A stretch of 64,000 nt of DNA from Cristatella mucedo (lineage: Eukaryota; Bryozoa; Phylactolaemata; Cristatellidae), in assembly GCA_009760855.2 (NCBI GenBank), contig WPIO01000011.1, forward strand, positions 3,194,001-3,258,000, read 5' to 3'. Under the pieces are notes generated by a model. It did not search any database. It was not told the origin of the DNA and was given only the letters and a program-made list of their open reading frames with translations. Positions 1-12,545 of this stretch are shown one piece after another. The stretch's first letter is position 1; the number at the start of each line of letters is the position of its first letter. Both the position numbers and the translations under genes were made by a program.

Positions 1-798
1 GGTTCTTTGCGATGTGTGAGCTTTATCCACGTGATTCGTCCTTTACGAACACATGAGTGTTGCTCTTGTGAAAGGTTTTTGTCACTAACCAATGGATATG
101 CTTCGCGTACATCTGTGCTCAGCCTACCTTGGCACGCTGTTACTATAGCTTGCCAATGGTAATCCTGTACAGCTCATGGACAGTAGGTCACTATAATCGA
201 TCCTGATAAGGCAGCAAATTAGGCGATGAAGGAGCAATTTCACTGCAGGTCGGCAAAGAGAGGCCAGGTGTCACCGTGAGACCAGGCTTGAATTGCACAG
301 AGGGTTTTTTGTGGATCGAGCTTCTAGCCCTCTCGCTCCGATCGCTGGTCTATGTCAGCTAGGAAGCCAGCTGCCTTGGGCAGTTGCCCACTAGAAAGGT
401 GGCCTACTAGCTGTCAATGCTGGCATCTGCCAGGTCCAATAACAAGTCACCGAAGACAGAGACAGAGGGGCAGCCACTGATTGCAACAGCTCTGCGGCTG
501 GCATCACGGCATCAAAAAGATCACAGGTTCGACTTTTCGCTATTGCCAAAAGCATATGGCTAGATAATCATAGTAGCAATAAACACTCACAAAGTACCAT
601 ACGAGAGCTACCTCTCTTCCATGGTGCTCTACATATACTAATCTGATAGCTGTCGGAAGTAGATAGCCCGAGAAGGCACAGTGACAAATGTGATCTGCCA
701 GCTATCACCAAGAAATACACCACGGGACTGACCAGCAGACTCAAGACCAAACCTGGGTGGGCTAAGGCAAAGCTAGAGAAAGTGTGCATACTGCACCA
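1..798. other. Unannotated sequence, no gene recognised
   Basis: Mixed-composition sequence before the CT microsatellite. No conserved protein, RNA gene or recognisable repeat was seen. If the missing 3' exons of GTDC1 lie left of base 1, this is intron of that gene; that is inference. Confidence 0.5.
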
Positions 799-1744
<946 letters not shown>

Positions 1745-1885
1745 TGAGCAGTAATGGCTCTTTAGGTAAGGCGGTTGCTTTTCACGACCTCGGCCCCGAG
1801 GTCGTGGTTTCGAATCCTGTGGTGGGCGGTACTTTATCGCCACTGCAAGCGGTGGTGATAGCCGTAAAGACTCTTCTGTCTCTAA
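1745..1885 (+). mobile_element. SINE-1 copy, 3' tail missing
   Basis: A tRNA-derived head contains a Pol III B-box (about 1812-1822, TTTCGAATCC core) after the family word TAGGTAAGGCGGTTGC. The body carries the shared words GCAAGCGGTGGTGATAGCC and CTCTTCTGTC. It aligns by eye with copies at 37590, 50392 and 55000. The normal 3' tail is absent, and the copy abuts the AAT-rich 3' tail of a minus-strand LINE, which suggests the LINE inserted into or beside it. Confidence 0.8.
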
Positions 1886-3222
1886 TAATATTAATATTAA
1901 CAATAATAATACACTTAATAAAGCATCCTCAAAGAATTCAATTTCTTTCTACGCGCTTCACATTTGCTGCACAGGGAAACACGATTGAATGGTGAATAAT
2001 ATCGTGCTTGATAAACAACATGAATAACATGGTTAGGGGTGACATACACAATGTCAACATGCAAATGTGGTTAGTGGCAGCATGCACGGTGTCAGCAAGC
2101 ATAAGCACATGAACGACAAATCACAGAGACCCACTAAATGCTGTCCTAAATAGGTGCGTTTTTAAGTTATTTTTAAATGTGGTCAAATCAGGGGATGTTG
2201 TGACGCAAGTCGGGAGTGACTTCAAGGCTTTGAGAGCGTACGAACTAATTGTACGGTCTCTAAAGGATTTGAGGTTTGTACGAGGTATTAGTAGACTGTT
2301 GGATTCCGAAAAGCGGGTGGTACGATGCTTGGCCTGGTGGGGGAGTATATCTGAGAGATAGGCTGGAGCCAAAGAATGAAGTGACCTAAAAGTGAGCGAC
2401 AAAACCTTGAAGTCGATCCGTTGCTTGACTGGTAGCCAGTGCAGATCGGCAAGAAGTGGTGTGATATGGCAACTGCAACGCTCACGACAGACAAGCCTAG
2501 CTGTGGAATTCTGCACCAGCTGTAACCGCCTGATTGCACATGATGGTAGGCCGGCAAGCAGTGAGTTACAGAAGTCAAGAAGGGATGTCACAAATGCACA
2601 AATGGACCAACTTAGACGTGGTATCCTTATCTAAACAAGCCCGAATTTTAGCAATGCTATGTAGCTGAAAGTAGGCAGACTTGATTGTGGAGTTGATGTG
2701 GTCGTCTAACGTCACTTTGGAACACGACACCTAGATTTCGAGCTGATTCAACAGGAGATATGCTGGCAGAGCCGATTTTGAGCGTCAGCCTTTCCAATTT
2801 CTGAATCACACTGGGTTTACCCATAACTAGTAAGTTAGTTTTATCATCGTTTAGTTTTAGAAAAATTGCTGCCATCCATGTGCGGATTTCATCAATAAAT
2901 GCAGCAAGTGAGTGGAGAGAATTCGAGGTGCTCGATGGCTGGGAGGGACCAAAGCAAAGGTACACCTGAGTGTCATCCGCATGGAAGCGAAAGCCTAGAT
3001 TGTGCTTGGTAATCAAATCAGCAAGAGGGAGAGTATAAACCGTGAAAAGAACCGGACCTAGCACGGAGCCCTGAGGTACTCCATATTTCAGAGGTACTTC
3101 AGATGATCTTTGTCCATTCACGTCAATACTCTAGAGTCTCCCACTGAGATAGGACCTAAACCATTGCAGAGCAGTGCCAGTGATGGCCAGGCGAGATGAG
3201 AGGCACTCTAGAAGAACTTCGT
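1886..3222 (-). mobile_element. 5'-truncated LINE-A copy
   Basis: CR1/L2-like LINE on the minus strand. The 3' end is at 1886 with an AAT-type tail and the family 3' UTR. Upstream come the C-terminal pol domain (2591-2121: residues like LADLHWLPVKQRIDFKVLSL) and RT motifs (3121-2657: GVPQGSVLGP and a catalytic box reading HADD instead of YADD). In-frame stops and frameshifts make it a dead copy. At 3133-3131 it carries the same in-frame TAG as the full-length element at 43167. Confidence 0.9.
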
Positions 3223-3439
3223 AATACAATGAACGTGATACAATAGTCGAGGTAATTGCTTTCTTACACCAGCCTTATTTACGAACGTTAGGGGCTTGTT
3301 GGAAAATGGTTTTGCACAATCTTGTTATTAACGTGGACCATCCATCGCCTTGTTAAGCAACTCGGTATGAGCTGCACCACACCAGTGGCTGATATATGAT
3401 ATAAGCTACTTTTTCCCACTGCACTCTTCACAGCTCAGA

Positions 3440-3577
3440 TCGTGGATTCGAATCCTGCAGTGGGCGATCCTTTATTGCCAACTGCAAGTGGTGCTGATAG
3501 CAGTTAATTAAGGCTCTTTTGCAGCTATACAATCGAGGCTGTTAAATCAGCTGATATTTATAATTATTTATTTATGA
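3440..3577 (+). mobile_element. SINE-1 copy, 5' part degraded
   Basis: The B-box region (GGATTCGAATCCTGCAGTGG, about 3443-3462) is followed by the SINE-1 body and the 3' tail 'GAGGCTGTTAAATCAGCTGA' running into ATTT repeats. The A-box half is not recognisable. Confidence 0.8.
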
Positions 3578-3683
3578 AGAACTCTGTCGAGTTACTTGCA
3601 GCCCGTAGATTCACGTTGCAAGGATTCCAGTGGGCAAAACAAGTGGCACTAGAAAGACGATGCTCATCGTACAGCATTGATCG

Positions 3684-4064
3684 CCATGGCTTGGCTACTT
3701 CATATCTAGCTGAACTGCTGCATCAGTTTCAGCCTGTTCGTGCCCTCAGGTCCTGTGTGGACAATAAATTAGCTGTTCCATTCCTCTGCTTAAAGACCGT
3801 TGGCGACAGAAGCTTTAGCTCTGCAGGTTCTAGACTGTGGAACTCGCTTCCACAATTCTTACGCAACGACAACTACTCTCCTACTGCCGACTATGGCACA
3901 TCCTTTTCAGCGGTCCTGACCTGCTACTTCCATGCTACTCACTACCTCGACTGCTCTCCTGACTCTGCTATGCTTCCCACTTTCTCGTTGTTGCGTGAGA
4001 CGAAGTCTGTTGGCTACTGAATGCGTACCAAAAACTGCTTAGGCTGTGAGTTTGCTTTACAAAA
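3684..4064 (+). mobile_element. LINE-C 3' fragment
   Basis: Encodes the C-terminal end of a LINE-C pol: residues YLAELLHQF, NKLAVPFL, LKTVGDRSFSSAGSRLWNSL and CYFHATHYLDCSPDSAML. The same protein end appears at 53680-53970, and similarity continues into a 3' UTR ending near the shared word GCTTAGGCTGTGAGT. It lies just downstream of the SINE-1 at 3440. It is a 5'-truncated relic; the leftover frame from 3574 is not a host gene. Confidence 0.8.
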
Positions 4065-5840
4065 CTAGGCTGGACTGCCTAATTTTTCGATAAACCCACT
4101 GTTTTTACTTAAAAGAAGATCCGGGTCGGCTTCGTTCTTCATGCACTGGTGAGAACTGGCATCAGCATTACTGAATTGAATTAGATGTAGCACGAGGGTG
4201 ACTCGTGGCCAAATGTCCTGCTGTGCCACAGACATCCTTTAAATAGCTCGAACGCTTATCGAGATAACAAAACTGAATCCCGTTCCGGTCCAACAAGTTT
4301 GCAGCAAATCAAGCGTTGCAGCAAATAATCTTTGGGATCTGTATTTTCAAAACCGGTTGGTTGTCAGGCGAGGCTGAAGAAGAGTGGAGTGCTCAGAGAC
4401 TCATAAACGACGAAACTTTGAGCAAATGACTCTGGCGAGCCATAGAGTGTGTTTTCGCTACACGCAGTACACACAACACCCGAGTTTTGTGTTAGCAGGC
4501 ATTTTTGCTTGCTTATACCTATTGAATCGCCCAGAACTTCCAAGCATGTTCCAGATAGACTGAGAGGTCAGGCTGCCACAGCATTTGGCAACAGCTGCTG
4601 CATCGGATGGCATAATCTTACACTCTTTCTTACTTGTAAACATATTTTCTGCTCTAGAGCCATTGTCCATTGAGTTGCTGCTGAGATATTTGAGTAAGAG
4701 GGGACCTGCTGCAGCAGCCTGCTGTTGTAATGGTGGTAACATGCCTCTATTAATATATTTGCAGCTCTCTTTGACAGGCAAGCTCCGATCGCTTTCAAGA
4801 GCCTGGCTTGACAGTAAAAGTGAAGTAAAGGGTGGCCAATTTCATACCACCATTTACATGGCAGCAGAAGAGCCTTTGATGTACCATACCAATTGCGGCA
4901 ACCAATACAGAATAGCCAGCTGCAGGATGCAAACCCTCGACATGGGTCGTGAAATAAAAGCAAACACCTGACAGCTGGTGCGGGATGCCAAGTGCTGGAC
5001 CGTGGGCCTCTGGGCTCTTTTTCTCACATGTGCAGGCTGCATCTTTTCTCTGAGCACGTGCAGCTCGGCTGCTGGGCGGATTTCTACGGTCTTTGCAGGT
5101 GTTGGTTACCATGCATTCGGCTGCCAAGTGAATCGGATAAGCTCAGTCCCTTCTCCCGAGACTTACTAAGGAGGCTAGTCGGTTACCAGGTGTGTCGGAT
5201 CAGCCCAGTTACGCCCTACCTGACCAAAGTGGGGGGGGGGGGAGTTTAACTTAACGCGACCAAAAAACATCACTAACCTGCAAACACATCGACGTACTCA
5301 GTTTAAGAGGGGCTTACAGGGTGGCTACACAAGAGGGTACATCAGATCAGCCTCTCTCTCCTGGGCCAATGACTAAGAAAAGGGACCACTAAGTTGGGCC
5401 TTGCAATTGCACTGCCTTAGGGCCCCTCCCAAAGCATTCACCTCAGTGCTCATCTAAACGATAGATTGACGCATATACAGTGTAGATCCCAAAAGAGACC
5501 AGAGTAGGCAACTAGTAGTGCACAGCACAGTGATGAGAGCTTGGGTCAATGTAAAGTGGGATACCTGCGGCTGAAGTTCATACCGACTTCTACAAACAGT
5601 GTCCACTCAAAGAGATAGCCAGCATCTGCTTTCAGGCCATCAACATTAAAGATAAGGGCGATGGCAATGAGGTACAGCTCCAGCCATGGAAACGAACAGA
5701 ATTAGGATACAAGAGCTTGTCAAAGGCACGCATTCGGTGTACTTTGTCATCCCATATTTCAGAACTCAAAGATACTGATGATGGCAGGGCTCGACCTAGA
5801 TTCTGCGTTATTAGAACCATACATCAACTCTTAACTTCGC
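4065..5840. other. Unannotated 1.8-kb stretch
   Basis: Several overlapping frames of 60-130 codons on both strands show no recognisable domain and look like chance frames. A run of 12 G lies at about 5231-5242. I see no gene, RNA or mobile element. Confidence 0.5.
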
Positions 5841-5945
5841 TATGCCGTCCTGAGCCCTGCGGCATACGTGAAGCACCTAAATAAAGGTTAAGTTCTCTTG
5901 GGGCGATACACAAATGAATGATATATACTTATTTTATGGATCAGT
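5841..5945 (+). mobile_element. SINE-2 3' fragment
   Basis: Contains the SINE-2 words GAGCCCTGCGGCATACGTGA and TTAAGTTCTCTTGGGGCGAT, then ACAAATGAATGATATA. This matches the 3' half of the copies at 9500 and 35918. The tRNA-like head is degraded. Confidence 0.7.
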
Positions 5946-6095
5946 TACTCTAGGTTGCCCGAGGTCAAGGTATCAAGATCGAATGGAGATGCATGGATTT
6001 GCAGTGGAGGTTACACAAACCGTCCAGCTGCTTCTGTTGGCTGCAAGCCAACAGAAGCAGCTGCAAGGTGACATAAAGGAAGAATCACATAAAGG

Positions 6096-6167
6096 AACAC
6101 ATATAGGAAGGATCACAAGGACCCACTAAATGCTGTCCTAAATAGGTACGTTGATTTCTTTTTAAAT
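6096..6167 (-). mobile_element. LINE-A/B 3' UTR fragment
   Basis: Antisense LINE sequence (GGACCCACTAAATGCTGTCC and following) that breaks off and is abruptly followed by the 3' end of a second minus-strand LINE at 6168. This implies a tandem or nested insertion. Confidence 0.7.
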
Positions 6168-6655
6168 GTACCCTCAGAGAACTCAATCTCTTTCTAGGCG
6201 CTTTACATTTGCTGCAAAGGGAAACGTGATTGAATGGTGAATAATATCATGGTTGATAAACAACATGAATAACATCGTTAGGGGTAACATGCACAGGGTC
6301 AGCATGCAAGTGTGGTTAGTGGCAGCATGCACAGTGTCAGCACACATAAGCACATGAAGGACGAATCACGTGGACCCACTAAATACTGTCCTAAATAGGT
6401 GCGTTTTTAGTTCGTTTTTAAATGTGGTCAAGTCAGGGGATGATGTGATACAAGTCGAGAGTAAGCTCCAGGCTTTGGGAGCATACGAACTAAATGCACG
6501 GTCTCCAAAGGATTTTAGGTTTGCACGAGGTATTGGTAAACTGTTAGATTCCGAAAAGCAGGTGGTACGATGCTTGGCCTGGTTGGGGAGTAGATCTGAG
6601 AGATAGGCTGAAGCCAAAGAATGAAGTGACCTAAACGCAGTGAAATGACCTAAAA
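6168..6655 (-). mobile_element. 5'-truncated LINE-A copy
   Basis: Begins with the antisense LINE 3' end (CCTCAGAGAACTCAATCTC, then AGGCGCTTTACATTTGCTGC), continues through the 3' UTR, and then the C-terminal pol codons (minus-strand residues AYLSDLLPNQAKHRTT, NSLPIPRANLKSFGDRAFSS). Similarity fades near 6655. Confidence 0.9.
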
Positions 6656-8055
6656 CCACATGAATTGAATTCATAGCATTGCAGATGAGAATTGCTAAGT
6701 CAAGATTGGTGTTAGCACTGGTAACTTCGGAGATAAAATGCCTATGTTGGCCCCTTACTGCCAGCAAAGCACGATCACGAATAAATTCCAAACAATGCTC
6801 AAAATCGAAAGTAATGGCTAACAAATTTCAACACTCCCCTCTGCAAGCGGCCACATACTTATGACTCGCAAAGCTTGCCCTCTCAGCCTTAATCAAGTCT
6901 TGGTATTTCAGTCAAGTGGTCGAATTTCACAGCACACAGGTGCAGATGGTTGGGATTCTAGCCTGGAGAGCTGTGAAAGCTACACTGACCTTTCTGAGGC
7001 AACATTAATGCAACCTTTCCATTCAATCTTAGCTTTCCAGCTGCGTACCTTTCGATAGCACACACAGCAGTGGGCACATCCGTGCCTTCGACGGTTCGGG
7101 TCGAGTGACTTGTCAAGCCACATGATCTATGAGCTGAGCAAATCATCAACCAAAATCACAACCGATCACGATCGTTGCTCTTGCACCTACCCCAACACAG
7201 AATTACTTTGGGGTGCTCTGCTCAGTCAGGTAACACCAAGCTGCCCACAACACCTGCCTCCCTGCTCGGCTACCTAGAGTACTAGCATAGGAGGTGGGCT
7301 ATAAAAGCAGGTCGAAAATATGCACAACCATCGGTCACGGATTGCAGAGCCTGTGCAGGCCACTCAGTTCTGATCCCTGATTTCAGATGACACTGGTCTT
7401 ACATGCTTTAAACCGGACCCTGTTGTTTAAAAAATGTCCTTGCCGCACATGCTAAGAAATACAGTGGCAACAGGCACCGCACCAGTTACAACTGCCATAG
7501 AGCCACATATTTACAGCCTACCTACACTCAAGCAACCCTCACAAGCGCTTAGCTTGATTGGCTGACTCCGACGTTTGCCCGATTTAGGGACATAATCACA
7601 GCTGACACGAATGTGAAGGGAAATTCGGCTAAGCATGGTTCAAAAGGACAAAAAAGAACCTGCAAGGTGAACTTGAAGCAGGCAAAACAGCCGTGTCCCC
7701 CACTCAGCACAGGAGACGGTTACTGTCTCAACATGAATATAGCATGGGTCACATAGTTGCACAGATGGCAGAACACTGCTAGCGCCAGCAGTCACGGACA
7801 GATAGCTAAAATTCAAGGTATCCTAGGAGAAAAAATGCATCGGCATACGTAGCTGTGCTTCATTGGTGATCACAGTGTATGCCTGAGGGGTGAGACTGGG
7901 AGGTGACAGAGGCGGCTCTGTCAGCAAAAGAGAGAATTTGCAATTGTTTGTGCCTTAATGTAGAAACTGCTAATCCATTAACTTAATCAGAAGAAAGATG
8001 CTTGGCCAGAATTCTGCAGTATAGAGACAGTATTTTTGGGATGGGGCACCATTAA
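6656..8055. other. Unannotated 1.4-kb stretch
   Basis: Ordinary-looking non-coding sequence. No gene, RNA or repeat family recognised. Confidence 0.5.
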
Positions 8056-8200
8056 TGCCACTGTCAGCTGACGGTGAGTTCAAGCCATTGGGAGCATAGG
8101 AACTGAATGCGTGATCTCCAAAGTCTATGAGGTTGGTAACAGGCACAGCTAAAGGACTCAAGTCACAGGAGCGGGTGCTATGATGATATGTGCCTAAAGA
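8056..8200 (-). mobile_element. Short LINE pol C-terminal fragment
   Basis: Antisense similarity to the LINE C-terminal region (words like GGGAGCATAGGAACTGAATGC and GTGATCTCCAAAG). No 3' end is present. Old, decayed relic. Confidence 0.6.
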
Positions 8201-9095
8201 TGACTATTTCGGATAGGCGTGTGGGAGAAAGAGAGTGGAGGGACTACTGGTAAGCCAGTGGCGAAACGCTGGCAGTCCCCTGTCGGGGGTGTAGCTGACA
8301 CGGCCTGCTCAAGTCTAAAGAGATGTGCTCGCCGGTACAGAGGTTCCGGTAACGGTAAACTGGTGCCGTGCATGCAAGGCTGCAAAAACAAGAGCAAGAG
8401 ACGAAGTTCACTATAATCCTCTCACGAGTTAGCTTATATGAATCATCAGACGGTCCGCTGCTGTCCGATCCGCCCCTTGCTGGGACCAGTTCCTGTTTGC
8501 TTTCTGTGCCGCCACGCAAAGAGCAGTGACAGCTTTGGGCCGACGATGGCGAAGGCTACGCCTCCTCCTCCTCCTCCTCCTATGACTCATTCTCTCGTGC
8601 CTCAGCGCTCGGTTGGAGCAGAAAGTGTGCACGTATGAATAACCGAACTTTGCAGCCAAGGAGGGCACGCTATGCACGGAAGGCTCACTGAGGACAATTG
8701 GACAATCTCTCAGAAGCAGAGCGACACTAGGCGGACAGAAAAAAGACAGAACACATTGCGTCCCCCATACCGCCATACAACTTATTATGAGTCGGTTCGT
8801 CAACTGTGCGACAGCCTCAGCACGCGACGAACGTGCGTGCATGCGTGCGACTGCTGCCTGCCCGAATAGCTCGCAAACGTGTAATAACCGAGTGGAAAAA
8901 AAACTTGCTTCGCTGCTAGTGGGGACCGTGCATGCTAGGAGCAACATCACTTCATCCGGGTGAATGCCGAGGTGCTATTGGCTTAAGTATGACCAGCAAG
9001 CTCACAGCATAAAGCCTCTACGGTGCGAATGAGAGTCACGTTGACAGCCCAGATAGTTAGCACCGAAGACGGCACATGCACTGGCACTTGACTGT
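8201..9095. other. Unannotated 0.9-kb stretch with short CTC repeat
   Basis: Contains a small CTC tract at about 8558-8581, which yields an Arg or Pro run in overlapping frames. A 173-codon minus-strand frame (8950-8429) crosses this tract; it has no recognisable domain and is probably chance. Confidence 0.5.
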
Positions 9096-9415
9096 GTAAA
9101 GCACCCTCAGAGAACTGAATCTCTTTCTAGGCACACAAGAGCTTTCGAGTGCATCAACACGGCAATAATAATAATACATTTGTATACGCCCTTAGAGAAC
9201 TGACTCTCTCTGGTCAGTTTATTCATGCTGCATATAAAGCACTACCAAGTGTTTGGTGGTAACATCCGCAAACAGCAGACATAGCGTAAGCAGGTACATG
9301 CACGAGAAGGACGAATCCCAAAGACCCACTAAATGCTGTAATAAACAGATGCGCGTTAAGCTTCTTTTTAAATGTCGTCATGTCAGAGGACGTTGTGACG
9401 TGCATCGGATAAGTA
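9096..9415 (-). mobile_element. Two stacked LINE-B 3' ends
   Basis: At 9096-9135 there is a short antisense LINE 3' end (ACCCTCAGAGAACTGAATCT), cut off. From about 9162 a second one starts with an ATA/AAT tail and continues through the 3' UTR into the last pol codons (to about 9415). Two separate insertions are implied. Confidence 0.75.
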
Positions 9416-9499
9416 AACGGGCAAAGGAAACCTTATGTATTACAGGATGACGACCTTCAATAACTCGGGGTTGAATCTGAAAAGCAAGACATATTTGTA

Positions 9500-9648
9500 G
9501 CCAAAGCTATTTCCAACCAAGAACCCTCGCCCCAACAAAGGTCTGGCTGAGGTCGTGGGCTCGAGCCCCGAGGCATATTGTGAAGCGCCTGAATAGATTA
9601 AGTTCTCTTGGGGCGCTATATAAATGAATAATATTATATTATAACCCA
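9500..9648 (+). mobile_element. SINE-2 copy
   Basis: Contains the family words GAGGTCGTGGGCTCGAGCCC (B-box-like), GTGAAGCGCCTGAATAGATT and AAGTTCTCTTGGGGCGCTAT, then an ATAAATGAATAATATT tail. The 3' half closely resembles the 3' end of the LINE families in this window. Confidence 0.8.
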
Positions 9649-10349
9649 TTCATCTGCCATGAAACGGCACGTTTATTACAGACTTTCCTAGTTCCTTTAA
9701 AGCCATTTCATCCTTAGCTAATGATCTGCTCCCTGCTGAACTATAGACTAGATGCCATATCAGAGTGTCTCAAGATTTTATCGAGACTCTTTTCTGTACA
9801 ATCAGATGAATGGGTAGTCACAGTAATCCGAGTGACTCCGAGAAGTAGTCGAGAAACTTTCTTGCAAACAACCTGTTATGGCAGCAAAAGTCTTTGATTG
9901 TGACTCAAGGTCAGGTTTTGGAGTGATGTCCTCTGCCTGTCTGCCCCAGTTCAATGCGACTCGGTTTCTATTGATCCACTACATGCCATAGGCATTATGA
10001 ATTTGTTGTGCCACCGCTAAAACCTCTCTGCTTTAAGACAACATTCGCCTATATACAGTGCTGGCCCGAAAAATCTACGAATCGTGGGAATTAATACAAA
10101 TCTTAAACTTCACTGAGTTTTAAAAAATTATGGCAAACAATACTACCACGGGGTAATATTAGTATGAGGTAGCAATAAATGCTCCACATAGAGCATGCTG
10201 CCACTTCGATTGGACTACTAGGTGCGGAAAAACATGCACAATTAAGTTGTTTGGCGGTTTCACGTGGGTGAGTGTGAAAACAGTTGCGGTTTCCAAAGGA
10301 TTGTTTTTAGAAGCACAATCAGAAGACGGTGAAATAAGATTTTTTGGAT
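9649..10349. other. Unannotated 0.7-kb AT-rich stretch
   Basis: No gene, RNA or repeat family recognised. Confidence 0.5.
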
Positions 10350-10485
10350 GTGCTAATAATAATAATAATAATAATGCACTTGATAAAGCGCCCTCACAGA
10401 ACTTAATCTCTTTCTAGGCGCTTTACATTTGCTGCAAAAGGAAATGCAATTGAATGGTGAGTAAAATCATGCTTGATGTGCTAGA
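10350..10485 (-). mobile_element. LINE-A 3' end
   Basis: An AAT tail of about seven units, then antisense LINE-A 3' end (GCACTTGATAAAGCGCCCTC, AGGCGCTTTACATTTGCTGC), stopping after about 135 bp. Severe 5' truncation is typical of LINE integration. Confidence 0.9.
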
Positions 10486-10539
10486 TATACCGCTCTAAAA
10501 AAAAAGCATATTAAAAACTGTGTCTGGCACTAGCTTGGA

Positions 10540-10745
10540 GAATGTTCAAGGTTTGAGACTTCTTTCTTTTTTGCCCATGCACATAAACAGGCCAGATCTG
10601 GTATGAGAATATGCAAGAAATCAGTAGGGCAGTTAGACCAAGAAACCAGCTCATTACGTTTCCTGATGAAAAAGAGCCGTTCACCACTCAAACACTGCCT
10701 TAGAAGTCTTGGCAAACATATGAGATGCCAAAAACATGGTGACCT
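10540..10745. repeat. Possible dispersed repeat R1, copy 1
   Basis: Shares words with 14925-15090: TTCAAGGTTTGAGAC near the left end, and a right-end block containing AGAAGTCTTGGCAAA and GATGCCAAAAACATGGTGA. Divergence is high by eye, and boundaries and class are unknown. Confidence 0.45.
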
Positions 10746-11724
10746 GCATGGATTATAATGCGTTTCCTGAAATTATGAGAAGGTAGTTTAATTTAGTGCA
10801 TGCATTTAGCAAACAGAGATAGTCAAAACCTAGGACTCAACTTTGAAGAATTATTTAATTCCTTATTTACCAGAAAACGCTGTTTAATTTTTCCTTTCTG
10901 CCGTTGTTATCGAATTTTAGCATCTCTTCAAACCATATCAAACTTATAATTGTGAATGTTCAAATTAGCATGCTTCAAACTCTCGATGATTGCTGAAAAA
11001 ATGCTCAACACAGTAAATGAGATGAGTTTTTATAGAGTCGGATACTAGATGCGACTAGTAAATCTTATTTCGAAGTGCTCCGACGGTACTAGAAAAAGTA
11101 TCTGTCGAGAATGGTGAACATGTCGGCAGCCAGAAATTGCCCCAGTTACTAAAAAAGCAGGGCCATTGCACATATGTTTCACCTGGTTAGATAACTAGGA
11201 TGGTAGCATGTCCGATTTGTTACAACTATTGCTAACTCCTCATGCAAATGATTTGCTTTGGAGTAATTTTGTTGGCCTACAGTCGATGAAAAAAACTGAA
11301 TTATCAGAGATTATAAGTCGATCCTCAGGGTGCACAGATTTTTTGGGCTGGCACTGCATACCGCTGGGTGTGTTGCCAGATCCATCGAAGGCTTGGTGAT
11401 ATGAAAGGGGCTATTTATTTTACCGTTCAGGCCTATCCAATACTGACTACACTTACGGCCAACCTTACAGTGAGCTAAGATCATTACTGACATTAAGATT
11501 ATTACTTATTAGCAAATCGATAATATGCAAAATCAGGGGCGGCCACTCATGCTATCACAGACCACCAGCTACACCATCAATAGTAGCCAACAAAAGTTAT
11601 AGCAGCCAAATACCTGGACAGACTTATTAATTTCAGAAACCCACACTCCATCGAGTGCATTTTCAGAGCCATGAAGCACTAAGGAGAGATTCACACTGAA
11701 TATGGTCACCACTAATAGTTATAG
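10746..11724. other. Unannotated 1-kb AT-rich stretch
   Basis: No recognisable feature; no frame with a conserved domain. Confidence 0.5.
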
Positions 11725-11845
11725 TACTTAAATACTTATATACCACCATAAGAGACCCAGGTCTCTTTCTAGGCATTTGGTATATGCTGAGAAGGAAGCA
11801 AGTCGATTGGTTTGTTGTAACATGCACAGTTTCAGAACACAACAC
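11725..11845 (-). mobile_element. LINE-B 3' end fragment
   Basis: Antisense LINE 3' end words (GGTCTCTTTCTAGGCATTTG, ATATGCTGAGAAGGAAGCAAG). Decayed and truncated. Confidence 0.65.
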
Positions 11846-12344
11846 TGAAGTATTCATAAGTATCCAAGTGGTCTACACTATCCTTTAAAATGACATGCCA
11901 ATATGTTTAGAAAATGTATGGCCGATCACTACAGCTTTACTGGACACACTAACCCTTTAGTTAATCATGGCAGAAAATTTGCGCAATCGGTTCTTTTGTC
12001 TGAACCTCCGCGATCACAAAGGGAACTTTGCCAGCCTGAACTGGCCACATGCTTAATGCTGCTGATTTTCTGGACTGACATTGGGATTATGCATTGATAG
12101 GAGGCATCTCGGAGTACATTTTTCTCCTGCGGTGAGACCTGTAAATGTGCTCGAGGAACGTCTAGATATGTACAGACTACGAAGTTCCACAAACTGCAAA
12201 TACAATGGCAAATTTAGTGCATCTTCCACATACGGAACTAATAGCATCCTCTAAAAGTCCTCTGCCTATTAATAAAAATCTGGCTCCATTGATACCGCCA
12301 GCTTCAGCACCTGCAAGCTATGCTTGTCACTTAAACCCACGGAC
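11846..12344. other. Unannotated sequence
   Basis: About 500 bp with no recognised gene or repeat family. Confidence 0.5.
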
Positions 12345-12545
12345 CCAGATGGCCGGGGGGGGGGCATTTGCCTCTCCCTTACAGCTGGGCAGCTACCTGG
12401 GCCACCCCATATTCCCATGCCACCCCCCCCGACAGTCACTAACGACAAAAATATGTCTTAATTCCACTCGGCGAGCATCTGCTGGGTTCGTGTCGAATAA
12501 ACACCATAGTTGTGTCATTACAGGTCAAGCCCTACCTACGTGAAA
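12345..12545 (+). mobile_element. Truncated copy of the hAT-like MITE seen at 59592
   Basis: From the G-run at 12354 to about 12545 this matches 59610-59825. Shared words are AGCTGGGCAGC(T/G)ACCTGG, the GTCACTAACGA block, TAA(A)TCCACTCG and CCTACGTG. The right end is missing, and the copy runs directly into the 3' tail of a minus-strand LINE, which probably truncated it. Confidence 0.6.

Noticed and set aside
1780-1830. Possible functional tRNA genes at the SINE heads
   Set aside because: B-boxes are good, but the sequences lack a cloverleaf with acceptor pairing and continue into a shared SINE body and tail.
8429-8950. 173-codon minus-strand frame with an Arg run
   Set aside because: The Arg run comes from a CTC repeat and the rest has no recognisable domain.
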